Part shown: piece after piece, positions 23,004 to 29,797 of the stretch
How the letters are laid out: each line of letters starts with the position of its first letter
Numbering within the stretch: position 1 is the first letter of the stretch
Virus record (IMG/VR): IMGVR_UViG_3300036770_007547
Location: 1 to 64,000 of that record
From: a virus
Direction: 5' to 3' (one strand)
Length of the DNA: 64,000 nt
Notes under the pieces: model-generated
Databases searched by the model: none
What the model was told of the DNA's origin: nothing
The model's input: the letters and a program-made list of their open reading frames with translations, nothing else
Program-made: the position numbers and the translations under genes

Positions 23004-23343
23004 TACCATCCCAGCCATCACCGGGTGGTTCTTGCTTGAATTGTTCGATCCTGCGTGCCAGTTCCTGATAAAATGAAGCCAGTTCTCCACGCCACTTGGG
23101 AGTGAGATGCTCCAAGGCTTGCTCGCAAAAATTCCAGTTCTGTGAACGATAGTTCTTGAGCAGGTTGCTGTGCAGCTCTCGGAAATGATTGACCATGGGT
23201 ATTTCGTCCAGGTCCAGGCTGTCGACCACGCAGTATGCAGTGGTTGGTTGGTCAGCGTTGGGCAGCAGAAATGTGTCAAGTTCCAATACCACGTAGCGCT
23301 CGTCCACGTCTTCGAGTTTGTCTTTACCAAATATTATGTTCAT
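22960..23343 (-). CDS. Conserved T4-like phage protein, unknown function
   Basis: 127 residues. MNIIFGKDKLEDVDERYVVL, then LKNYRSQNWNFCEQALEHL and WRGELASFYQELARRI, a pattern I recall as highly conserved among marine T4-like phages. No enzymatic motif. It converges on and overlaps the glycosyltransferase-like gene by 44 bp. Confidence 0.8.
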   Translation of the reverse strand: MNIIFGKDKLEDVDERYVVLELDTFLLPNADQPTTAYCVVDSLDLDEIPMVNHFRELHSNLLKNYRSQNWNFCEQALEHLTPKWRGELASFYQELARRIEQFKQEPPGDGWDGIIDRRGDGTAATNS

Positions 23344-23354
23344 GTGTTTGACCT

Positions 23355-23361
23355 TTTAAAT
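23355..23361 (+). promoter_or_regulatory. Late promoter box TTAAATA
   Basis: TTAAATA, 8 nt before the ATG at 23370; the leader would be at most two or three nucleotides. Confidence 0.45.
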
Positions 23362-23369
23362 ATGTACCT

Positions 23370-24161
23370 ATGCAATTTGCCTTTGATCTAATTTCAGACC
23401 TACATGTGGACAGCTGGCGCCAGAGCCTGGACTGGGAACACCAAGCCACGAGTCCTGTGTGCATTATAGCAGGAAATGTCACGGGAGATCAAGCCGAGCT
23501 ACACCGTACACTCACCGACATATCCAAATGCTACAAAGCCACTATCTACATCGACGGCGAAGGCGAGCACATCAACGATTGCAGCGACATCGGCCGCAAC
23601 TATCACGACATAGATCGGTTGTGCCAATCCATAAACAATCTCGTGTATCTACAGGACAACTGTGTGATCATGAACGGGGTGGCGGTGATCGGAACCAATG
23701 GTTGGTGGACCTGGGACTTTGATCCCGACATCGATGTCGATCAAGCTCAGGCCTGGTTTTGTCATACCACGCATCATCACACCAACGTCACTGAAGTGAT
23801 ATCCAATCTGGCCAACAGCGAGGCCAAGTATCTCTCCAGCTCGGTGTTGAAACTGCAAAGACATCCCGAGGTGCGCAAGATCGTGGTGGTCACGAATTGT
23901 GTGCCCTATCATTGCTTGATCGAACACGACCAAGACCTACGATCGAAATATGATGTGGGAGTGATCGGCAACAAATGGATGCGGCAGGTGATTGGCAACG
24001 ATCTCGAGAGCAAGATCAGTCATTGGTGCGTGGGACGATATCCTGGCATGTTTGACAAGGTCATCGATGGTGTGAGATTTGTCAGCAACCCCCGAGGACA
24101 TGCACAAGCATCGTGGAACCAAACAGTTTATTTTCCACGACGCTTTGAGATTGATATCTAG
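23370..24161 (+). CDS. Degenerate metallophosphoesterase-like protein
   Basis: 263 residues with the calcineurin-like layout but altered motifs. ISDLHVD (metal 1) is intact; the GD motif reads AGNVTGD; the expected GNHE position reads DGEGEH; the GHxPxH end reads TNCVPYH. Several metal ligands are replaced, so activity may be lost or changed. The short leader after TTAAATA suggests leaderless or near-leaderless translation. Confidence 0.75.
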   Translation: MQFAFDLISDLHVDSWRQSLDWEHQATSPVCIIAGNVTGDQAELHRTLTDISKCYKATIYIDGEGEHINDCSDIGRNYHDIDRLCQSINNLVYLQDNCVIMNGVAVIGTNGWWTWDFDPDIDVDQAQAWFCHTTHHHTNVTEVISNLANSEAKYLSSSVLKLQRHPEVRKIVVVTNCVPYHCLIEHDQDLRSKYDVGVIGNKWMRQVIGNDLESKISHWCVGRYPGMFDKVIDGVRFVSNPRGHAQASWNQTVYFPRRFEIDI

Positions 24162-24472
24162 ACTTCTTCGGGCTCGAGTTTGATTTGCAAGGGATGGCCT
24201 TGGTTCCGAGCAGCATGAGTGATCTCGATGCCTTTTTGTTCGGCCACTTCGTAGGGCAACACTGCCACCACTGCTGAACCAGACTGATGTATGTCATGCG
24301 TGATCTGGGTGGCTGTGTCCAAGGTATATTCGAAATGCTCGATAAGGCTTTCGATTACAAATTCTATCGTGGTCTGATTGTCATTCATGTAGATGACCTT
24401 GAACATCGACGGCTCTTTGACGCCAAGCACAGCACGGGTTTTGATTTTTGTATTCGCGTCCAATTGTGACAT
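24158..24472 (-). CDS. clpS: ClpS adaptor (N-end rule)
   Basis: 104 residues. The substrate-pocket residues are present: Asn30-Asp31 in YMNDNQT and His62 in DIHQSG, and the VVAVLPYEVAEQKGIE segment is typical ClpS. ClpS delivers N-degron proteins to ClpA in bacteria, yet the phage encodes ClpX, not ClpA, in this window. A late box overlaps the end of hsp20 39 nt upstream. Confidence 0.9.
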   Translation of the reverse strand: MSQLDANTKIKTRAVLGVKEPSMFKVIYMNDNQTTIEFVIESLIEHFEYTLDTATQITHDIHQSGSAVVAVLPYEVAEQKGIEITHAARNQGHPLQIKLEPEEV

Positions 24473-24486
24473 ATGGATTCCTCAGA

Positions 24487-24508
24487 AGTGGGCCCGAGTG
24501 GGCCCACT
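24487..24508 (-). other. GC-rich hairpin in clpS leader
   Basis: AGTGGGCCC and GGGCCCACT form a perfect 9 bp stem with a 4 nt loop between the clpS late box and its ATG. No U-tract follows, so it is more likely an mRNA-stabilising or regulatory hairpin than a terminator. Confidence 0.55.
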
Positions 24509-24510
24509 GT

Positions 24511-24517
24511 TATTTAA
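24511..24517 (-). promoter_or_regulatory. Late promoter box TTAAATA for clpS
   Basis: TTAAATA overlapping the hsp20 stop codon, 39 nt upstream of the clpS ATG. Confidence 0.45.
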
Positions 24518-24963
24518 GCCTTGTTGTTTTCGGATTGATACGCGATGGAGATCTTGCGTGGTTTCATCGCTTCGGGTACCACTCGTTCCAGCTTGATCCT
24601 CAAAATACCTTCCTGCATTTCCGCCGATTGCACTTCTACATAATCGGCAAGAGTGAACGTGCGGGTGAAGCTGCGACTGGAAATACCATGATGCAGATAC
24701 TCCACGTTTTCTTCCACACCAGCACCGTTGCCTTGGATGGTGAGGCGTCCTTCATGGAATTCTACCTCGATGTCGCCTTGACGGAATCCGGCTGCGGCCA
24801 CTCGGATCTCATAGCTGTCATCCCCGGTCTTGACGATGTCATAGGGAGGGTAGTTGTTGCCGGCAGCAGAATCGATCTGATTGGTGATGCGATCAAACAA
24901 TCGATCCACACCGATGGTGTTGCGATAAAACGGGGAAAGGTCAAACGCTGTGATTTTAGTCAT
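24514..24963 (-). CDS. hsp20: Small heat-shock protein Hsp20 family
   Basis: 149 residues with a complete alpha-crystallin domain: YDIVKTGDDSYEIRVAAAGF, GVEENVEYLHHGIS, RSFTRTFTLADYV, and the EGILRIKLER end. Opening TAFDLSPFYRNTIGVDRLFD is the IbpA-like N-terminus. It holds unfolded proteins. GGAG precedes the ATG, and the upstream TATAAATA box is a perfect T4 late consensus, implying strong late expression. Hsp20 genes are common in T4-like cyanophages. Confidence 0.95.
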   Translation of the reverse strand: MTKITAFDLSPFYRNTIGVDRLFDRITNQIDSAAGNNYPPYDIVKTGDDSYEIRVAAAGFRQGDIEVEFHEGRLTIQGNGAGVEENVEYLHHGISSRSFTRTFTLADYVEVQSAEMQEGILRIKLERVVPEAMKPRKISIAYQSENNKA

Positions 24964-25026
24964 GATGTCTTCTCCTTTGTTAAGCAAGTTGACTAATGTG
25001 TAGCCCGACTATCGGCACTACAATGT

Positions 25027-25034
25027 TATTTATA
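25027..25034 (-). promoter_or_regulatory. Late promoter TATAAATA for hsp20
   Basis: Exact match to the T4 late consensus, 63 nt upstream of the hsp20 ATG. Confidence 0.75.
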
Positions 25035-25053
25035 CAGCAGATATCGCGAACTG

Positions 25054-25272
25054 TCAAGATTTTCCGGCATTCCTGACTCGGTAATCACAACCAGCCCAGG
25101 TCATAAAAAACAAAGTGAAATGCTCGGGGTAGTTCAGTCCCAGACGGTATTTCAATCCGCGGGCCACTTTGGTGGTAAAAGGCACATGATGTATCCGGGC
25201 CCATTCGCGGACCTGATATTCCAACGTGTCAAAATCGACATCCACATCAAGGATGTCAAACTCAATGTACAC
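25054..25272 (-). CDS. Small conserved phage protein
   Basis: 72 residues from a GTG start 1 bp beyond the bS21 stop. DILDVDVDFDTLEYQVREW then HFTLFFMTWAGCDYRV. No recognised domain; it is cotranscribed with bS21. Confidence 0.65.
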   Translation of the reverse strand: MYIEFDILDVDVDFDTLEYQVREWARIHHVPFTTKVARGLKYRLGLNYPEHFTLFFMTWAGCDYRVRNAGKS

Positions 25273-25273
25273 T

Positions 25274-25495
25274 CTAGTACATTCTTGGGGGCAGTTGCTG
25301 ACCTTTGATGTAACGCTCCCAGCGTTTTTTGGCCAGGCTTTTGGCGGTCTTGCGACGTGTGGTGGGTTTGACGTAGGTCTCTCGCTCGCGTAGATCCATG
25401 AGCAGACCCGAATTCTGTATCTTCTTCTTGAACTTGCGCAGAGCCTTTTCGACGTTGCCGTCGGTGACTATAACACTTCTTCCATGTAGAGCCAT
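25274..25495 (-). CDS. rpsU: Ribosomal protein bS21
   Basis: 73 residues. VTDGNVEKALRKFKKKIQNS, LRERETYVKPTTRRKTA and the terminal PPRMY match bS21, including the basic C-terminus that reaches the anti-Shine-Dalgarno end of 16S rRNA. AAGGAG precedes the ATG and a TAAATA box lies 27 nt upstream. Phage bS21 genes are known from some marine and giant phages and are thought to bias host ribosomes. Confidence 0.92.
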   Translation of the reverse strand: MALHGRSVIVTDGNVEKALRKFKKKIQNSGLLMDLRERETYVKPTTRRKTAKSLAKKRWERYIKGQQLPPRMY

Positions 25496-25505
25496 GATTC
25501 TCCTT

Positions 25506-26702
25506 TTACAATGATGATGGGGTATTTACCAACTCGGTGTCGATATCTACACACTTTATTCCTCGATCGTGATAGTCGCGCAGATGATACATGTGCGGCA
25601 TCAACACTCGCTCGAGCTCGCTGTGCAAGGCACGAGCTCCGGTGCCCGAACCACGAGATCGATCCACCAAGGCTTCCAGCGCCGGCCTTGACAAGTTGAG
25701 ATCCACCCCATCTTGCTGGAAGATCCAACGATACTGATCCACTAGATTGTTGCGCACGTCAGTGAGTATGCGCATCATGTCTTCGCGATCCAAGAGATCG
25801 AGATTTATCACTGTGGGAAATCTTCCCACGAACTCGGGTATCATGCCAAACTTGACCAGGTCGTCGGGTGTCACTGCACTGAGAGACACCGACTTTTTCT
25901 CGGGCAAAGGATTCTGGAATCCCATGCTTGAGCCAATCAATCGACGTTGTATGATGCTTTCCAGCCCCACGAAGGCTCCACCGGCTATGAACAGTATGTT
26001 GGTGGTGTCGATCTCTAGATTCTCTCCGTTGGGATGTTTGCGTCCGGGCTGTGTGGGAACTCGGCATTCGGTGCCCTCTACCAGTTTCAGCAAGGCCTGT
26101 TGCACGCCTTCGCCACTCACGTCTCGGGTGATCGAAGAGCTTTCGCTTTTTCGAGCGATCTTGTCGATCTCGTCCACGAACACGATTCCTCGTTCGGCAC
26201 GTTCGATGTTGTAGTCAGCAGCCGCATACAATCTACTGATCAGACTTTCCACGTCATCGCCCACATATCCGGCTTCGGTGATGGAAGTGGCATCGGCGAT
26301 CACAAAAGGCACATCCAGATACCGAGCCACAGTGCGTGCCAACAGAGTTTTTCCCGAGCCCGTGGGACCCAGCATGAGTATGTTGGCTTTTTGTATTTCC
26401 GGCGATGACTTGTCGCGATTGATACGCTTGTAGTGATTGATCACGCTCACGGCCAACACTATCTTGGCACTGTCTTGACCGATCACATAGTCGTCCAAGA
26501 ACGTCTTGAGCTGTCTGGGATCATGGTTTCTTTGTTCAACCGAATCGTGTGCTTCGGAAGCTTCGGGGTCGGTCAGTAGTTCCTGGCACAATGACACACA
26601 TTCATTGCAGATGGCCGAATTTTCACTGACTATGAGTTTTTGTACTGCGTCCTTGTGCTTGCCGCAGAATGCACAAGAATCAAGTGCTTGCTGTTCTTTC
26701 AC
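25506..26702 (-). CDS. clpX: ATP-dependent unfoldase ClpX
   Basis: 398 residues. C4 zinc-binding domain (Cys10, 13, 32, 35), Walker A GPTGSGKT at 112-119, pore loop GYVG at 145-148, Walker B IVFVDEID around 173-180, RKH loop at 221-223, sensor region GSGTGARAL. The ClpP-docking tripeptide, normally IGF, reads MGF at 260-262. It unfolds tagged proteins into ClpP. The altered docking tripeptide may tune it to the phage ClpP. Confidence 0.96.
   Translation of the reverse strand: MKEQQALDSCAFCGKHKDAVQKLIVSENSAICNECVSLCQELLTDPEASEAHDSVEQRNHDPRQLKTFLDDYVIGQDSAKIVLAVSVINHYKRINRDKSSPEIQKANILMLGPTGSGKTLLARTVARYLDVPFVIADATSITEAGYVGDDVESLISRLYAAADYNIERAERGIVFVDEIDKIARKSESSSITRDVSGEGVQQALLKLVEGTECRVPTQPGRKHPNGENLEIDTTNILFIAGGAFVGLESIIQRRLIGSSMGFQNPLPEKKSVSLSAVTPDDLVKFGMIPEFVGRFPTVINLDLLDREDMMRILTDVRNNLVDQYRWIFQQDGVDLNLSRPALEALVDRSRGSGTGARALHSELERVLMPHMYHLRDYHDRGIKCVDIDTELVNTPSSL
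25523..25528 (-). promoter_or_regulatory. Late promoter box TAAATA for bS21
   Basis: GGTAAATACC on the minus strand 27 nt upstream of rpsU, within the 3' end of clpX. Confidence 0.45.
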
Positions 26703-28327
26703 TGATTCTCCTGATCAAGCCTTTTTTCTATCTGTTGACGTTCGGCATCGGTGAGCAATTCGGGGTCGTATTCACCGGTACTGATCTTGTTGATGAGATG
26801 TTCGATGTAGGCATTGTTGTAACTATAGCTGTCTGTTTGTGATTTGTCAACTTCGATCCATTTCGTACCGTTGAATTTGTAGAGCAAACTCGGCATCTGA
26901 TCGATGCGCACATACATGTCGCCCTTGACGGGGGTTTCGGGCCAAGCTGGACCAAATCCAACATCGCGACGTATGCGTGGATCGTCGAGATATTCCATCC
27001 AGCCTGGCTCGGGTATGCGACCCATGATCACCAGGCGTCGTTGCTCTTTGAGAGTTTTTCCGGGATTGTCGTTTTTCCAAAGATGTTGTGCTTGCTTGAT
27101 CACTGGATCTTCGCTGACCGGATCTTCTTCGGCGATGAAATCAGGCACTGGCGCCAACTCTTGTTGTAGCTGTGCCATGTGTTCGTCGCTCAACGATGCA
27201 GCCTCCGTGGACTCGGTGGGTTTGCTCCAATCGATGTCGGGATTCTGATAAAAGTATTTGCCATTTTCAGGCATCGCTGTGTGTGCTGGTTGTTTTGGCA
27301 CATAAGGTTCGGGTTCTTCGTCCGACACGTCATCCAGCACTTGATAGTCCACTAGACGTGGGGCCACATCTTCTCGAGATTGGTCTCGGGTATCTTGATC
27401 GACCACGGGTGTAGCGTCCAATTCATGAGATCCTTGGTCATCATGTACGGCATCCACATCCAAATCTTTGTCAACACTGGTATCATTAGCGGGTGCATCT
27501 GGAGTCTCCGGTTCGGTAACGATGGCTGCTTTTCTTTCCCGGTGCCATTTCAGGCTTTCGGTGGCGGCCAGCAACATCATGATGGCCAGTGGATCAAACA
27601 CTGCCACCAATAATACAATCATCCATCTCACTGCACGTTCCAGGAGATTCTCATCGGGATTGTCGCCGTAAAGCAAAGCGGCCACATAACGTATGGGACC
27701 GACTTCGGCCTCGATCTTTCTCAGATCTCGTGCCATGGGCGCTTTCTCTTCCTGGAGTTTTACTATGCGAGCCTGTGCGGCTTCGATGGTGCGAGTGAGA
27801 TTGTCTCGGTCTCGGGCCTGGCTGCGGCGCACAGCAAGAGCACGCTCAGCCGAACTTTGGGTATAGGTGCTTCCATCTCGACGAGTTATCTCTCGATCAT
27901 TGCCGGCCGATTGGATTCCGATCACTGCGTCATCCAATTGCTTGATCAGCGATCGTGCGTTTTCGATGGTGTCTCGCTCGTTTTTTATTTTCTCATCTAT
28001 CAGCGCGACCTGTGCGGCCACATCACCGGTGGGCACAGCTTGATCTAGGTGTGCTTTTGACAAAAATCCAAAAATTCCCATGCTGGTGATCAGCATGAGT
28101 GCTGCCACTGCGGGCACCAAATACAACTTCATGGCCAACTTGCACTGGCCCCAATGTTCGTGCAGCCAAACCGTGACCACCAGTTTGGCAGCTTCCAGCA
28201 CACCACCCATGATGATGATGGGCAACACCGAGGCCGAAAATATAGCCGTCAAGCCCACTATGCTGTAAAATGCGGCGATGACGCTCAAGGCCAGCGCCAC
28301 CAAGAACATGAGTGCAGTCAGGATCAT
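26699..28327 (-). CDS. Large membrane protein with coiled coil and acidic tail
   Basis: 542 residues. Membrane helices near 1-25, 28-50 and 68-92, a coiled coil about 105-215 (ARSLIKQLDDAVIGIQS, QARIVKLQEEKAPM), another helix pair about 232-260 (MIVLLVAVFDPLAIMMLL), then a long acidic region and a conserved end with MYVRIDQMPSLLYKFNG. I recall equivalents in marine T4-like phages. Role unknown. The ATG lies exactly 5 nt after a GATAAATA box, so the mRNA is predicted to be leaderless. Confidence 0.8.
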   Translation of the reverse strand: MILTALMFLVALALSVIAAFYSIVGLTAIFSASVLPIIIMGGVLEAAKLVVTVWLHEHWGQCKLAMKLYLVPAVAALMLITSMGIFGFLSKAHLDQAVPTGDVAAQVALIDEKIKNERDTIENARSLIKQLDDAVIGIQSAGNDREITRRDGSTYTQSSAERALAVRRSQARDRDNLTRTIEAAQARIVKLQEEKAPMARDLRKIEAEVGPIRYVAALLYGDNPDENLLERAVRWMIVLLVAVFDPLAIMMLLAATESLKWHRERKAAIVTEPETPDAPANDTSVDKDLDVDAVHDDQGSHELDATPVVDQDTRDQSREDVAPRLVDYQVLDDVSDEEPEPYVPKQPAHTAMPENGKYFYQNPDIDWSKPTESTEAASLSDEHMAQLQQELAPVPDFIAEEDPVSEDPVIKQAQHLWKNDNPGKTLKEQRRLVIMGRIPEPGWMEYLDDPRIRRDVGFGPAWPETPVKGDMYVRIDQMPSLLYKFNGTKWIEVDKSQTDSYSYNNAYIEHLINKISTGEYDPELLTDAERQQIEKRLDQENQ

Positions 28328-28331
28328 AAGA

Positions 28332-28613
28332 TTATTTATCGCTTCTTGGGTGGTTATCACTGCTTACAATAACCGCTAGCTTGGTGGCCACCCAAGTGGC
28401 CCAGCGCTCATCGGGCACGTCGAACCATACCGGTATCACCCCATGATTGTGAACGAGTTTGCGGCGCACTCGGGGCTGTGTGTGCCACTGGCTGCCGAAC
28501 CAATCCCGGCACTCGCGCATCACAGCATACCACTGTTCGATGGTATGTACCCACACATAGAATCGGTGCAGATCCGGGGTCGTTTTTTTAAGTGAGCTAG
28601 ATTCCATCGACAT
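28332..28613 (-). CDS. Conserved small phage protein, Trp-rich
   Basis: 93 residues from MSMESSSLKKTTPDLHRFYV. FYVWVHTIEQWYAVMRECRD and VWFDVPDERWATWVATKLAV. No ribosome binding site is clear; the leader upstream is the hairpin-dense region. Function unknown. Confidence 0.65.
   Translation of the reverse strand: MSMESSSLKKTTPDLHRFYVWVHTIEQWYAVMRECRDWFGSQWHTQPRVRRKLVHNHGVIPVWFDVPDERWATWVATKLAVIVSSDNHPRSDK
28333..28340 (-). promoter_or_regulatory. Late promoter box GATAAATA (leaderless candidate)
   Basis: GATAAATA, ATCTT, ATG (28327). It overlaps the 3' end of the gene at 28332. Same 5 nt gap as the boxes before 754 and 4156. Confidence 0.55.
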
Positions 28614-28639
28614 GACAATCAGAGATCTCTGTAACAAGC

Positions 28640-28860
28640 ACCATAAGGCTTTTCACCGTGGGCCACTCATTGGCTTACCCCCCAAGGAGTGGTGCTTTCC
28701 AGGCACATCACTTGAGTTTTGTACCTACCTCGATCGGGCCCTTGGTAGGTACTGAGCGGTGTCACACCCGCGATAGGAATTAAGTGGCTGAGCCATGGAC
28801 CAAGGCGCCTTTGTCCGCCAACCCCTATCTATCGTGCCCCATCACTGCCAGTAGATGTTA
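28640..28860. other. Hairpin-dense noncoding region, candidate structured RNA
   Basis: About 220 bp without a plausible coding frame but with successive stems: 28663-28692 (CCACTC/GAGTGG plus TTGG/CCAA), 28692-28706 (GTGC/GCAC), 28721-28752 (GTACCTACC/GGTAGGTAC, 9 bp perfect), 28756-28771, and 28772-28829 (GATAGG/CCTATC enclosing TGGC/GCCA and GGAC..GTCC). It lies between coding genes on the minus strand. It could be a small RNA, a leader regulating the gene at 28613, or a packaging or replication site. No tRNA or known ribozyme core is recognised. Confidence 0.5.
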
Positions 28861-28879
28861 CTAGATATCTCGTGATTGA

Positions 28880-28990
28880 TCAAGACGGTCTGGCCAAACG
28901 ATCAGGTAGATATTTCTTTGATTGGATCTGTTTCCACATGCGTTTCAATCGCCATACCAAATAATGCAACCACTCGCGACGGTCAATCAT
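28880..28990 (-). CDS. 36-residue basic peptide
   Basis: MIDRREWLHYLVWRLKRMWK then QIQSKKYLPDRLARPS. Amphipathic, strongly basic. AAGGAG lies 7 nt before the ATG and the start overlaps the upstream stop, so translation is likely. Function unknown. Confidence 0.55.
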   Translation of the reverse strand: MIDRREWLHYLVWRLKRMWKQIQSKKYLPDRLARPS

Positions 28991-29120
28991 TGTGTTCTCC
29001 TTTTTCAGATATGATTCCAAGGAATGCCATCATCAATCCCAGTCCCAACCACACCGGGTCCCGGTCCAGGAATGACACTATACAAAACATCAGAGATGAT
29101 GTATACAAAAGTCCGCTCAT
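28983..29120 (-). CDS. 45-residue membrane protein
   Basis: MSGLLYTSSLMFCIVSFLDR, then a second hydrophobic stretch PVWLGLGLMMAFLGII. The ATG at 29120 overlaps the stop of the SGNH gene (ATGA) and has GGGAG upstream. Function unknown. Confidence 0.6.
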   Translation of the reverse strand: MSGLLYTSSLMFCIVSFLDRDPVWLGLGLMMAFLGIISEKGEHND

Positions 29121-29797
29121 GTGTTTGGAACTCCCAGATGTTTTTTTACCAATTGCGATATCACACCATGTCCCTGGATGCTGGGATGCCAGTTGTCTTG
29201 ATCGGTCACGAGATTGTTGGATCGGCAATACTCCATCATGCCGCCGTGACCTTCGAGGTCCACTCTCCGGTGTGCTCGTGTGTTCATGAAGTCCTGGAAC
29301 CAGGGCGACAGATTACGGGCAGTGTGCTCCAACATGTACATGAAATGATAATCAAATCCACGAAGTTCTAGATAGCTGATCATTCCCATCAAAGCCAGTT
29401 CATTGGTCCACTCTGCGGGCGGTATGCCCATGCGTTTGAGATGTTTGACTGGCCTGCATCCGTGTGTGCGCCAGTTCACCCCCAACACCGAAGACCAAGG
29501 AAAATTGGCACTGCCAGTGACGTCGTCGGCCTCGCACATCACATCCACTCGAGCCATGTCACTGATGTTGAACAATACCCGGGTATGTTCGGGACGAAAA
29601 TGTGGTTGCCGTTGCAGAAACATCATGACATTGTTGGCAACGGCGAAATTGCCACCGCCTGACAGGCCCAAATTGGCGTACATGTCAATGCCATCCAGCA
29701 AAAAATGCGACCAAACCTGGGGATCACGTCGAGCGGTATCTAGATCACTGCTACCAGCAGTGAAACTGCAACCAGCCACCAACAATGTGTTTATCAA
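29117..29797 (-). CDS. SGNH/GDSL hydrolase-like protein
   Basis: 226 residues. Block I GCSFTAGS carries the nucleophile Ser; GLSGGGNFAVAN gives the Gly and Asn oxyanion blocks; NWHPSIQGHGV gives the terminal Asp/His pair. Family members are esterases acting on lipids or acetylated sugars. A relative lies at 53186. Either could trim O-acetyl groups from host or virion glycans; inferred. Confidence 0.75.
   Translation of the reverse strand: MINTLLVAGCSFTAGSSDLDTARRDPQVWSHFLLDGIDMYANLGLSGGGNFAVANNVMMFLQRQPHFRPEHTRVLFNISDMARVDVMCEADDVTGSANFPWSSVLGVNWRTHGCRPVKHLKRMGIPPAEWTNELALMGMISYLELRGFDYHFMYMLEHTARNLSPWFQDFMNTRAHRRVDLEGHGGMMEYCRSNNLVTDQDNWHPSIQGHGVISQLVKKHLGVPNT

Noticed and set aside
24487-24508. 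Intrinsic terminator after hsp20
   Set aside because: Stem is strong but no U-tract follows on the minus strand, so it was listed as a leader hairpin instead.
28640-28860. tRNA, tmRNA or group I intron in the hairpin-dense region
   Set aside because: No cloverleaf with CCA-type ends, no tmRNA tag frame and no group I core sequence could be recognised by eye.
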